Positions 14,954-21,494 of a DNA stretch of 22,040 bases are shown piece after piece (the first letter of the stretch is position 1; each line of letters opens with the position of its first letter). The notes under the pieces are model-generated. The model saw only the letters and a list, made by a program, of their open reading frames with translations. It was not told where the DNA came from and did not search any database. The stretch comes from Erysipelotrichaceae bacterium (GTDB lineage Bacteria > Bacillota_I > Bacilli_A > Erysipelotrichales > Erysipelotrichaceae), in contig DMBB01000188.1 of the NCBI GenBank assembly GCA_003446295.1, positions 1 through 22,040 of the forward strand. Reading direction: 5' to 3'. The translations under genes were made by a program, and so were the position numbers.

Positions 14954-14980
14954 AAAAGTACCGGAACTTTTTGCCGGTAC
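14954..14980 (-). terminator. Terminator of the CHAP gene
   Basis: GTACCGG (14958-14964) pairs with CCGGTAC (14974-14980) around a 9-base loop, followed on the minus strand by TTTTG. It starts 17 nt after the CHAP stop codon. Confidence 0.7.
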
Positions 14981-14997
14981 TTCAGTGTCATTTTCAA

Positions 14998-16338
14998 TTA
15001 CTGCAGATAAATATATCCAAGACATGTCTGTCCTGTATAAGGCAGTGCATCAAGCGGTACCCAGCGTTCATAGTACTGCCCCATATAATTGCCTTCTTTG
15101 ATATAGACCATACCGTCGCCGACCTCTGTTACAAACGCAACATGTCCGACATATACCGCTACGGAATATACAGCAGGTTCACTTCCTGTAGGATAGCCGT
15201 CACGCTGTGCATACCACAGCCAGTCTCCCGCCATGCCCCATCCGGGCAGTGCGATTCCCAGCGTATCATATACCAGCTGCCATGCACCCCATGTACAGTT
15301 GCCCCAGCCGCCGTAATAAGGGTTGCTGCCGCCGCCTGTAACAGGTGCTCCGCTGCCGTCTGTGTACCAGTCCGGACTGCCGGAACCGCCGTCGCTGTTT
15401 CCGTTGTCATCACCGGCAGCCGGTGTAGGCGTCGGAGTTGACTTCGGTTTTGTCTTCTCATAAGACAGAGCGATGCTGTTTTTGACATTGTCAAGCACAG
15501 CTGTGTTCTGGTTCATTTCCTCAATGATCTGAACAGTCTGTGAGTCAGCGTTCTTCAGTTGTTCCTGATACTGCAGCTGCAGTGTTGAGAGCTCATCCTT
15601 GCTGGCGACGAGTGCTGACTGCTGTGCATTCAGCAGGCTCTTCCCGGATTCCAGATTCATCTGAACCACTTTCAGATCATTCTGTTCACTCAGCAGTTCT
15701 TCCTGCATCTCATTCAGTTTGGCATAACTTTCATTCATTTCTTCCAGGATCGTCGAATCATATTCATAGATGTCTGACAGACCGCCTGCGATCCTTACGA
15801 AATCACTGAAGGACTGTGCACCCATCAGTACATCCAGGAACTGGTTCAGACGCATCGTTCCCTGATTCGCAGACATACGGTTTTTCATACGCTGCTTCAG
15901 AGATTCGATCTGAGCCTTTTCAAGTTCGATCTGTTCTTCACTGTCCTTGATCTGGATCAGCAGTTCATCTGACTGTTTATTGGCACCGCCGATCTGCATG
16001 TTCAGGTCATCCATCATGCTGTTCAGACCGTCGATCTGAGCTGAATATTCAGCTGACTTTGCTGTATAGGAATCGATCGTAGCAGAAATACCCTGCTTGC
16101 TGGAATCCAGTTCACTCAGTTTTACTGTCAGTTCCTTGTTTCTCTGTTCGATAAAATCGGCATATGCCTGACAGGAAGCCTGCTGTTCTTCAGACAATGA
16201 ATCCTGGTTCATGCACTGCATGTTCCAGTAAGCGGAATCCGTGTATTCAGGCTCAGCTTCAACATTGACCGCCGGCTGCAGGCCGATGATCATTGAAAGC
16301 GAACATAAAAACGTTACTGTTTTTCTAAACTTACTCAT
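14998..16338 (-). CDS. Secreted PcsB-like coiled-coil CHAP peptidoglycan hydrolase
   Basis: This 446-residue exported protein has a signal peptide at 1-28 (basic MSKFRK, hydrophobic core, probable cleavage near VEA). A long coiled-coil region spans about 47-295 with a hinge at FLDVLMGAQSFSDFVRIAGGLSDI (167-190). A low-complexity linker TPTPTPAAGDDNGNS follows, then a CHAP amidase/endopeptidase domain (338-446). Catalytic Cys348 is in GGWGNCTWGAW and His399 in GHVAFVTEV, with the polar third residue in IKEGNYMG. The layout matches PcsB/CwlO-like cell-division hydrolases that are switched on by FtsEX; no ftsE or ftsX is nearby. The Cys-first and His blocks are intact, so it should be active. 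No ribosome binding site precedes the ATG; the TATAAT ends 9 nt upstream. Confidence 0.93.
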   Translation of the reverse strand: MSKFRKTVTFLCSLSMIIGLQPAVNVEAEPEYTDSAYWNMQCMNQDSLSEEQQASCQAYADFIEQRNKELTVKLSELDSSKQGISATIDSYTAKSAEYSAQIDGLNSMMDDLNMQIGGANKQSDELLIQIKDSEEQIELEKAQIESLKQRMKNRMSANQGTMRLNQFLDVLMGAQSFSDFVRIAGGLSDIYEYDSTILEEMNESYAKLNEMQEELLSEQNDLKVVQMNLESGKSLLNAQQSALVASKDELSTLQLQYQEQLKNADSQTVQIIEEMNQNTAVLDNVKNSIALSYEKTKPKSTPTPTPAAGDDNGNSDGGSGSPDWYTDGSGAPVTGGGSNPYYGGWGNCTWGAWQLVYDTLGIALPGWGMAGDWLWYAQRDGYPTGSEPAVYSVAVYVGHVAFVTEVGDGMVYIKEGNYMGQYYERWVPLDALPYTGQTCLGYIYLQ

Positions 16339-16347
16339 AGCATTTCG

Positions 16348-16376
16348 ATTATAGCGATTTCAAGCCGAAACGGCAA
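16348..16376 (-). promoter_or_regulatory. Promoter of the CHAP gene, nearly leaderless
   Basis: On the minus strand TTGCCG (16371-16376), a 17-bp spacer and a perfect TATAAT (16348-16353) precede the ATG by 9 nt. The expected leader is only two or three bases long. Confidence 0.7.
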
Positions 16377-16401
16377 CCATTCCGCCATGAAAAATATGTG
16401 A

Positions 16402-16420
16402 ACAAAATCGGTAATTTTGT
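16402..16420. repeat. Inverted repeat ACAAAAT/ATTTTGT
   Basis: Perfect 7-bp arms surround CGGTA in the 251-bp divergent region between the CHAP gene and the 16590 gene, just upstream of the CHAP promoter. It is a possible regulator site. Confidence 0.35.
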
Positions 16421-16517
16421 GTGAAAATGACAATCCTTAAGATTTGTAAATAAATACAGTGTGTATCCGGACTGTGCGGGATCAATGCAGCAGCCAGTCA
16501 ACCTTAAAGTGTTTTCT

Positions 16518-16557
16518 TCAGTCCCGACTGATCAAAACAGCCGTGCACTGGTAAAAT
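16518..16557 (+). promoter_or_regulatory. Promoter region of the 16590 gene with overlapping palindrome
   Basis: A TG-extended -10 TGgTAAAAT (hexamer 16552-16557) with a poor -35 (TGATCA, 16529-16534) leaves a leader of about 26 nt. The palindrome TCAGTC-CC-GACTGA (16518-16531) overlaps the -35 and could be an operator. Confidence 0.45.
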
Positions 16558-16589
16558 AAAGATGGAACATCCGTTCCGGAGGTCTAACG

Positions 16590-17447
16590 ATGTGGAGAAG
16601 AATTTTAAGAGGCGCTGCAGCTGCAGGTGCTCTGGCAGTTGTCGCATATCTCAGCACAAAGGATGATCTGGTCCTTTGCAATACACCTGAAGTATATTTC
16701 GCAGTCACAGGCTTTGATCATGAAGAGACAGGTTTTTATACCTTTGTCAGAATGCGCAATAAAACCGGCAGACGAATGGTCTTCCGCTGTGTCAGACCTT
16801 CCGTGCTTGGCTACAGCGTACCTGTTGATTTCACGCAGGAAGTCGGTCCTCATGAAACAGTGAACGGCAGTTTCTGGATCAACATTGAATTCATGAAGCG
16901 CTACGGGATCAAAACAGTTGATGAGCTGACATTCTGGCTTGAAGTCAGTGAGCCCTCTGCCAGCAGAATACTGATCAAGGCAAAGCACAGTCTGTCTCCG
17001 ACCGGAAAAGCCGGATACCAGCTGACTTACCCTGTCAAAAAACATACGGATACGGAATCTGTATTTGCGGACAATCAAGACCTGTACTTCGCAGTTCTGG
17101 GATGGCGCATCACGGATACCGGTACATTCGTCATCGATGTACTGACAAAAAACAGGACAAATGATGTCCTGCATACGGAATGGTCTGATGTGATCGTCAA
17201 CGGAAAACTGCCGAAGCAGATGCTCGTACTGGAGCAGGAAATGGATCCCGGCATCATCAATGCCGCGGCACTGTCATTATATGCTGATTTCTTCAAAGAC
17301 AGCGGTCTGAAGATGTGTCAGGGTGAAGAAGGCATTCAGAATATCGCATTTATGTTCAGGGCATATGCCGGTGAAAACAGAACGCCTGTATTTGAGAAAC
17401 AGGTCCTTTGGACACTTCCTGAACGGTCCGACGGGCTGAATGTCTGA
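16590..17447 (+). CDS. Anchored protein of unknown function with two internal repeats
   Basis: I do not recognise a family. The 285-residue product has a basic start (MWRRILRG) and one hydrophobic stretch (about 8-21, AAAAAGALAVVAYL), which is a signal anchor or uncleaved signal, so most of the chain is probably outside the membrane. The rest consists of two similar beta-rich units. Unit 1 (34-133) starts EVYFAVTGFDHEETGFYTFVRMRNKT and unit 2 (164-275) starts DLYFAVLGWRITDTGTFVIDVLTKNRT. Each then has a conserved V-x(1,2)-G turn and an FW or F-rich strand near the end. The pattern suggests Ig-like or similar sandwich repeats arising by duplication. The start has GGAGG 7 nt upstream. It is divergent from the secreted CHAP gene and convergent with tRNA-Leu. 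Confidence 0.85.
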   Translation: MWRRILRGAAAAGALAVVAYLSTKDDLVLCNTPEVYFAVTGFDHEETGFYTFVRMRNKTGRRMVFRCVRPSVLGYSVPVDFTQEVGPHETVNGSFWINIEFMKRYGIKTVDELTFWLEVSEPSASRILIKAKHSLSPTGKAGYQLTYPVKKHTDTESVFADNQDLYFAVLGWRITDTGTFVIDVLTKNRTNDVLHTEWSDVIVNGKLPKQMLVLEQEMDPGIINAAALSLYADFFKDSGLKMCQGEEGIQNIAFMFRAYAGENRTPVFEKQVLWTLPERSDGLNV

Positions 17448-17450
17448 TCA

Positions 17451-17483
17451 AATAAAACAGCCGGTCACATTTGCAACCAGCTG
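17451..17483 (-). terminator. Terminator downstream of tRNA-Leu
   Basis: On the minus strand CAGCTGGT pairs with ACCGGCTG (8 bp with one G-T) around a 10-base loop, then TTTTATTT. It ends the tRNA transcript, 11 nt after its 3' end, and overlaps nothing coding. Confidence 0.75.
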
Positions 17484-17493
17484 ATATCATCCG

Positions 17494-17577
17494 TGCCGCT
17501 GACCGGGCTCGAACCGGTACGGTATCACTACCGGCAGATTTTGAGTCTACTGCGTCTGCCAATTCCGCCACAGCGGC
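17494..17577 (-). tRNA. tRNA-Leu (anticodon CAA)
   Basis: This is an 84-nt class II tRNA. The acceptor stem is GCCGCTG/CAGCGGC, the D-arm is GCG...CGC, the anticodon stem is GTAGA/TCTGC and the loop is CTCAAAA, giving anticodon CAA, which reads UUG. The variable arm is CGGTA-GTGA-TACCG and the T-arm is ACCGG-TTCGAGC-CCGGT, with discriminator A. The 3' CCA is not encoded (CGG follows), so it must be added by the CCA enzyme. Confidence 0.97.
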
Positions 17578-17585
17578 ATACGTGT

Positions 17586-17591
17586 ATTTTA
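17586..17591 (-). promoter_or_regulatory. -10 of tRNA-Leu
   Basis: A TG-extended TGcTAAAAT is read on the minus strand 8 nt before the mature tRNA 5' end. The matching -35 position falls inside the terminator of the EF-G2-like gene, so some tRNA may also come from read-through. Confidence 0.4.
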
Positions 17592-17603
17592 GCACTGAGT
17601 AAT

Positions 17604-17638
17604 AAAAAGGGAAAGTCCTTTCAGAAGACTTTCCCTTT
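17604..17638 (-). terminator. Terminator of the EF-G2-like operon
   Basis: A 12-bp stem AAAGGGAAAGTC/GACTTTCCCTTT with a 9-base loop is followed on the minus strand by five T. It starts 14 nt after the stop codon. Confidence 0.88.
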
Positions 17639-17652
17639 GCTGTTTCAGAGGC

Positions 17653-19719
17653 TTAAGCGTCTTTCTTAGCGTTTGCGACGACCTTGTCAGCGACATCCTT
17701 CGGAGCCGGCTGGTAACGGTCAAACGCGATGACATACTTGCCGCGGCCCTGTGTCATGGAACGCAGGTCGTTTGCATATGTCAGCATTTCTGCCATCGGT
17801 GCTTCAGCTGTGATGACCTGGTCACCATCCTCATTCATTGACATATCGAGGATCAGACCGCGTCTCTTTGTAAAGTCACCCATCAGTGTACCTGTGTAGT
17901 CTTCAGGTGCTACGACAGTGACTTTGCCGATCGGTTCAAGCAGAACAGGATTTGCTTTCGGCATAGCGAGATTGTATGCAAGTCTTGCAGCTTCCTTGAA
18001 GGCAACTTCCTTGGAGTCTACGGGATGATAGCTTCCATCGAACAGTGTAGCCTTGACGCCGACGACCTTGAATCCTGCCAGAGGTCCTTTCTCCATGCAG
18101 TCTCTCAGACCCTGCTCTACAGGCGGGAAGTACTGCTTCGGAACAGCACCGCCGAATACTTCTTCAGCGAATACCATATCATCGCTGTCAGTCGGTTCGA
18201 ATCTTACCCAGACGTCACCATACTGGCCTGCGCCGCCGTTCTGCTTCTTGTATTTACCCTGAGCTTCAGCCTTGCCGCGGATCGTTTCACGGTATTGTAC
18301 TGTCGGAACAGTGATGTCTACTTCGACTCTGTACTTGGACTTCAGCTTGGAGATGATCAGATCAATGTGCTGGTCACCCATGACATAGAGGACCTGCTCA
18401 TGTGTTTCAGCATTCTTGACGAGTTTGATCGTTCCGTCTTCTTCGCACATGTTGCGGATACCGACAGACATCTTGTCTTCGTCAGCCTTTGTCTTCGGCC
18501 ATATTGCATATCCCAGCATCGGCTGCGGATATTCGATCGGCGGATATTTAACAACTCTGGAAGATGTGCACAGTGTGTCATTTGTCTGTGTGTTCTGCAG
18601 TTTGACAACAGCACCGATATCACCTGTAAAGAGCTTGCCCACACCTACCTGGTACTTGCCGTTGATAACATATACCTGGGAAATCTTTTCATTGGATTCT
18701 TTTGTGGAGTTGTAGACCTGGGAATCGGATGTCAGGACACCGCTCATGACCTTCAGATAGGAGATCTTGCCGACGAACGGGTCGATGACGCTCTTGAATA
18801 CGAATGCGGACATTGCTTCATTTTCGTTTGTTTCCATTTCGATCGGATCGCCCTTGGCATTTGTTCCGCGGATGGAACCTTTTTCCGCATAGCTCGGGAA
18901 GTATTCAGTAATCAGGTCGAGAATACGTTCGATACCTGTTCCTTTATCTGCGCTTCCGCAGTATACAGGTCTGATATCACCGCTTCTGACGCCGATACGC
19001 AGTCCCTTCGCTACTTCGTGCATATCGAACTTTTCGCCTTCGAAGAATTTTTCCATCAGATCATCATCAACACCGGCGATCGCCTCAGCGATGATGTTGT
19101 AGTATTCTTCAGTTTTATCAGCCAGCTCTGCAGGAACTTCCTGAGCTGTATTGTGGTTGTTGTAATACCATGCTTTGTTGCGGAGGATATTGACAGATCC
19201 GACAACCTTGCCGTTCTCTACGATCGGCATTTCAAACGGAATGACTGACTGGCCGAACTTATTGCGCAGTTCTTCCAGGATCTCGTCGAACTTAGCGTTG
19301 GGATCATCCATCTTGTTGACGAAGAAGATCGTCGGAAGCTTTCTCTTTCCGGCAGCTTCTTTCCATGCACGTTCTGTACCGGCTTCAACACCTTCTTTGG
19401 CGTCGACAACGATCAGCGCATTATCGCCGACTGTCAGTCCGGTCATTTCTTCGCCTTCATAATCCATGTAGCCTGGTGTATCGATGAAGTTGATCTTCTT
19501 GTTCTTCCATTCTACAGGTGCCAGATGGCAGTAGCAGGAGAGACCTCTTTTGCCTTCTTCCGCGTCAAAGTTCAGGAAGGATGTACCGTCATTTGCTTTT
19601 CCGTAGCGGTCGATTGCCTTTGTGAAATACATGCATGATTCGATCAGGGAGCTTTTGCCGGATCCTGAATGTCCGAGGACAACTACATTACGGACTTCAT
19701 TTGCAAGATAATCTTTCAT
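17653..19719 (-). CDS. EF-G2-like translational GTPase
   Basis: This 688-residue five-domain protein is related to elongation factor G but of the EF-G2 (EF-G-like) subgroup. Its P-loop is GHSGSGKSS (16-24) instead of AHIDAGKTT. Switch I has RGLS (58-61) where EF-G has RGIT. G3 is DTPGYMDY (80-87), with Tyr84 in place of the catalytic His. G4 is NKMD (135-138) and G5 GSA (255-257). Domain IV is intact (GKYKKQNGGAGQYGDVW 488-504; LFDGSYHPVDS 559-569), as are IV-V blocks (VLLEPIGKVTVVAP). Known EF-G2 members share the Tyr, and the Mycobacterium smegmatis one was reported to lack GTPase activity; a role on the ribosome under special conditions is inference. AAGGAG overlaps the upstream gene's stop but lies 13 nt from the ATG, longer than usual; an in-frame stop just upstream leaves no other start. 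Confidence 0.92.
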   Translation of the reverse strand: MKDYLANEVRNVVVLGHSGSGKSSLIESCMYFTKAIDRYGKANDGTSFLNFDAEEGKRGLSCYCHLAPVEWKNKKINFIDTPGYMDYEGEEMTGLTVGDNALIVVDAKEGVEAGTERAWKEAAGKRKLPTIFFVNKMDDPNAKFDEILEELRNKFGQSVIPFEMPIVENGKVVGSVNILRNKAWYYNNHNTAQEVPAELADKTEEYYNIIAEAIAGVDDDLMEKFFEGEKFDMHEVAKGLRIGVRSGDIRPVYCGSADKGTGIERILDLITEYFPSYAEKGSIRGTNAKGDPIEMETNENEAMSAFVFKSVIDPFVGKISYLKVMSGVLTSDSQVYNSTKESNEKISQVYVINGKYQVGVGKLFTGDIGAVVKLQNTQTNDTLCTSSRVVKYPPIEYPQPMLGYAIWPKTKADEDKMSVGIRNMCEEDGTIKLVKNAETHEQVLYVMGDQHIDLIISKLKSKYRVEVDITVPTVQYRETIRGKAEAQGKYKKQNGGAGQYGDVWVRFEPTDSDDMVFAEEVFGGAVPKQYFPPVEQGLRDCMEKGPLAGFKVVGVKATLFDGSYHPVDSKEVAFKEAARLAYNLAMPKANPVLLEPIGKVTVVAPEDYTGTLMGDFTKRRGLILDMSMNEDGDQVITAEAPMAEMLTYANDLRSMTQGRGKYVIAFDRYQPAPKDVADKVVANAKKDA

Positions 19720-19736
19720 ATATTTCTATTGTCTCC

Positions 19737-20405
19737 TTATTTCAAAATATCCTTCAGGTCTGCAAGGCATTCCTTACGTACATAGTGGATCGCCTTGTTG
19801 CCGTTGTAGTCCAGAATTTCCTTATCTGCGCCATGTTCAAGCAGATAATTTACCAGTTCCGGGAATCCGCTGTATGCAGCTCTCATCAGAGCTGTGCATC
19901 CCTTGCCGTCAACAGCGTTGATATTTGCGCCGCTCTCGATCAGGAAACGGATGACGTCGAGCTTGTATGCGTTGACAGCTTCCATCAGAGCTGTTCTTCC
20001 CTGTTCATCCTGTGCATCCAGGTTAGCGCCTTTGCCAACCAGATATTCAACAACTTCCAGTTCTCCCAGCAGGGAAGCTCTCATCAGAGCTGTTCTGCCT
20101 TTATTATCGTGGGAGTTAACGTCTGCTCCTGCATGTTCCAGCATTTTGCAGATACCGAGATGTCCCTTTTTCGCTGCACCCATCAGCGCTGTCTTGTTGT
20201 TCTTGTCACGCGCTCTCGGGTCTGCTCCGTTATCGAGCAGGAAACGTACGATATCTTCATACCCACGCTTTGCACTGCGCATCAGTGCTGTGCGGCCGTC
20301 ACCATTCTGAATGTTGACGTTTGCGCCCTTTGATACCATAGCGCACACCTTGGCGAAATCACCTCTGGCCGCTGCATCAAAGAATTCCTGATTTGTCTGA
20401 TCCAT
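19737..20405 (-). CDS. Ankyrin-repeat protein
   Basis: This 222-residue soluble protein is almost entirely ankyrin repeats of about 33 residues. An N-cap spans about 4-33, full repeats span about 37-69, 70-103, 104-136, 137-169 and 170-202, and a C-cap follows to 222. Each repeat carries G-R-TALM-(R/G/E)-A in place of the common TPLH, and GAD/GAN-(V/I/L)-(N/D) at the turn. Such proteins are protein-binding scaffolds; there is no catalytic site. No signal peptide is present. AAGGAGG lies 6 nt before the ATG. The TAA stop overlaps the ribosome binding site of the EF-G2-like gene 17 nt downstream, so the two are translationally linked, and a physical partnership is a fair guess. No separate promoter is visible between it and the leader terminator at 20444-20473. 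Confidence 0.93.
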   Translation of the reverse strand: MDQTNQEFFDAAARGDFAKVCAMVSKGANVNIQNGDGRTALMRSAKRGYEDIVRFLLDNGADPRARDKNNKTALMGAAKKGHLGICKMLEHAGADVNSHDNKGRTALMRASLLGELEVVEYLVGKGANLDAQDEQGRTALMEAVNAYKLDVIRFLIESGANINAVDGKGCTALMRAAYSGFPELVNYLLEHGADKEILDYNGNKAIHYVRKECLADLKDILK

Positions 20406-20443
20406 AATTTTCCTCCTTATTACGTTTCAGTATTTTTTTGTTC

Positions 20444-20473
20444 AAAAAAGATGGACACATACTACGCCCATCT
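20444..20473 (-). terminator. Terminator/attenuator before the ankyrin gene
   Basis: On the minus strand AGATGG (20468-20473) and CCATCT (20449-20454) pair across a 13-base loop, followed by six T. It lies 5 nt after the 30-codon ORF and 38 nt before the ankyrin start, with no good promoter in between, so the ankyrin and EF-G2-like genes probably depend on reading through it. Confidence 0.7.
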
Positions 20474-20478
20474 AAAAA

Positions 20479-20571
20479 CTACTTTTTTTCAGTATGCACC
20501 CCGCCGAAAAGAAGCTCCTCCGTTCCGAAAGAAGTGACAGAAAAAGTAATTGCTGTATCAACAGGTCTCAT
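20479..20571 (-). CDS. 30-residue small ORF, candidate leader peptide
   Basis: The product is MRPVDTAITFSVTSFGTE followed by ELLFGGVHTEKK, a 30-residue peptide with no family I recognise. Support: ATG preceded by GGAG at 8 nt; a promoter about 30 nt upstream of the ribosome binding site; 43% GC, higher than the AT-rich flanks; and a terminator immediately after the stop. Within the ORF the codons for Thr-Glu-Glu spell a strong Shine-Dalgarno-like GGAGGAG, which could pause ribosomes. CAGTATGCA/TGCATACTG arms lie on either side of most of the ORF. It could act as a regulatory leader peptide or be a functional small protein in its own right. Confidence 0.6.
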   Translation of the reverse strand: MRPVDTAITFSVTSFGTEELLFGGVHTEKK

Positions 20572-20596
20572 GATATCAACTCCATTCTGCATACTG
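20490..20596. repeat. 9-bp inverted repeat around the small ORF
   Basis: CAGTATGCA (20490-20498) and TGCATACTG (20588-20596) are perfect inverted copies. In the minus-strand leader RNA they could pair and close a loop holding the ribosome binding site and most of the 30-codon ORF. Confidence 0.5.
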
Positions 20597-20606
20597 TTCT
20601 GCCTAT

Positions 20607-20634
20607 ATTGTATCGGAAACCTTGAAATGTTCAA
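20607..20634 (-). promoter_or_regulatory. Promoter of the leader ORF-ankyrin-EF-G2 operon
   Basis: On the minus strand the -35 is TTGAAC (20629-20634), followed by a 16-bp spacer and the -10 TACAAT (20607-20612). The start is expected near 20600, giving a leader of about 195 nt before the ankyrin ATG. The 300 bp between the ankyrin and YgjP-type genes hold this promoter, the small ORF and the terminator; I see nothing else there. Confidence 0.7.
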
Positions 20635-20706
20635 CCAAAAACCAAGCTATTTAGGTGATTCCGACAAAATTCACATTTTTCATCTGAAAGCATTTTCAGT
20701 CAAATT

Positions 20707-21390
20707 TTATTTCAGATATCCGTTCCAAAGATCGTACTGCGGCATCAGCCTGTAGACATGTGCATAGAATGCGGAAGAATGGTTCTGGACAAGGAAATGA
20801 ACGTACTCATGGAGCAGTACTGACTCAAACGCTTCCCTTGGATAATGGATCAGTCTGATGGACAGCGTGATCTTGTGTTCGGACGGTTTGCATACGCCCC
20901 ATCTGGATGTCATGTATCTGGTATGTATGGAAGGAAGCGGCAGACGATGTTTCCGGCAGACCGCATCATCCCACTGCCCTCTGGATTCCTCAGCCATGAT
21001 CAGCAGCTGCTGGGAAGCGTATTTCCGGAATGTTTTTGTAATACGTTCCTCACTGAAGTCCTTCAGATAGAATGTCATGATGTCGCCTTCCATGACGATC
21101 CGGTCTCTTGCGGCTTCCACATACCTGACATACTTTTTTTCACCGAGCCACCAGATCACAGGTGATTCGGCGCCTTCCTGATGGACCCGTTCTTTATTTT
21201 TCACGCGCATCTGTGCTTTGATGATCCAGCTTTCCTTGGACTCGATAAACTGCCGGATCCTTGCCTCACTGACGGACTTTGCACAGGAAATGCGCAGACT
21301 GCCGTCCGGATTCACTCTGAGATACATATTTCTGATGCGCTTGCGCTCCACATGGACCTGTGTCAGCCTGCCGTTGATGTATACTTCCAT
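20707..21390 (-). CDS. YgjP-type zinc metallopeptidase (M48-like, DUF45)
   Basis: This 227-residue protein belongs to the YgjP/DUF45 group of putative zinc-dependent peptidases. The zinc motif HEYVH is at 194-198, with Glu195 the catalytic base and His204 in the following NHS as the third ligand, as expected (HExxH-x5-H). The block TSRWGVCKP (about 160-168) is the other family signature. The N-terminal part (INGRLTQVHVERKRIRNMYLRVNPDG) is typical and beta-rich. There is no signal peptide, so it is cytoplasmic. The biological substrate of the family is unknown. The start has only a weak GTGAG site. It has its own promoter (21411-21439). Confidence 0.92.
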   Translation of the reverse strand: MEVYINGRLTQVHVERKRIRNMYLRVNPDGSLRISCAKSVSEARIRQFIESKESWIIKAQMRVKNKERVHQEGAESPVIWWLGEKKYVRYVEAARDRIVMEGDIMTFYLKDFSEERITKTFRKYASQQLLIMAEESRGQWDDAVCRKHRLPLPSIHTRYMTSRWGVCKPSEHKITLSIRLIHYPREAFESVLLHEYVHFLVQNHSSAFYAHVYRLMPQYDLWNGYLK

Positions 21391-21410
21391 TTCAGCTCAC
21401 TTTCGGAAGT

Positions 21411-21439
21411 ATTCTGACACATGAAACCGTCTTTGACAA
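21411..21439 (-). promoter_or_regulatory. Promoter of the YgjP-type gene
   Basis: On the minus strand the -35 is TTGTCA (21434-21439), followed by a 17-bp spacer and the -10 CAGAAT (21411-21416). The expected leader is about 15 nt. Confidence 0.5.
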
Positions 21440-21454
21440 TGCGCAAAGGCACTG

Positions 21455-21477
21455 AAAAGCAGCCCGTGAGCTGCTTT
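21455..21477 (-). terminator. Terminator of the partial AKR gene
   Basis: AAAGCAGC/GCTGCTTT with a 6-base loop is followed on the minus strand by a T4 run that overlaps the stem end. It starts 18 nt after the stop codon at 21495. Confidence 0.75.
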
Positions 21478-21494
21478 GATGCATCAATAATCAA

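Noticed and set aside
17356..17595. 79-codon minus-strand frame with AVAELADAVDSKSAG
   Set aside because: This is the well-known false translation of a tRNA-Leu gene; the region folds as tRNA.
18025..19248. Long plus-strand open frame (407 codons) opposite the EF-G2-like gene
   Set aside because: It is an antisense shadow of a clear GTPase gene. Its product is Cys/Phe/Asp-biased with no domain, and no ribosome binding site precedes it.
20405..20449. A TTGAAC/TAATAA promoter-like pair just after the leader terminator
   Set aside because: The -10 is poor and overlaps the ankyrin ribosome binding region, so a transcript from it would lack most of its AGGAGG.
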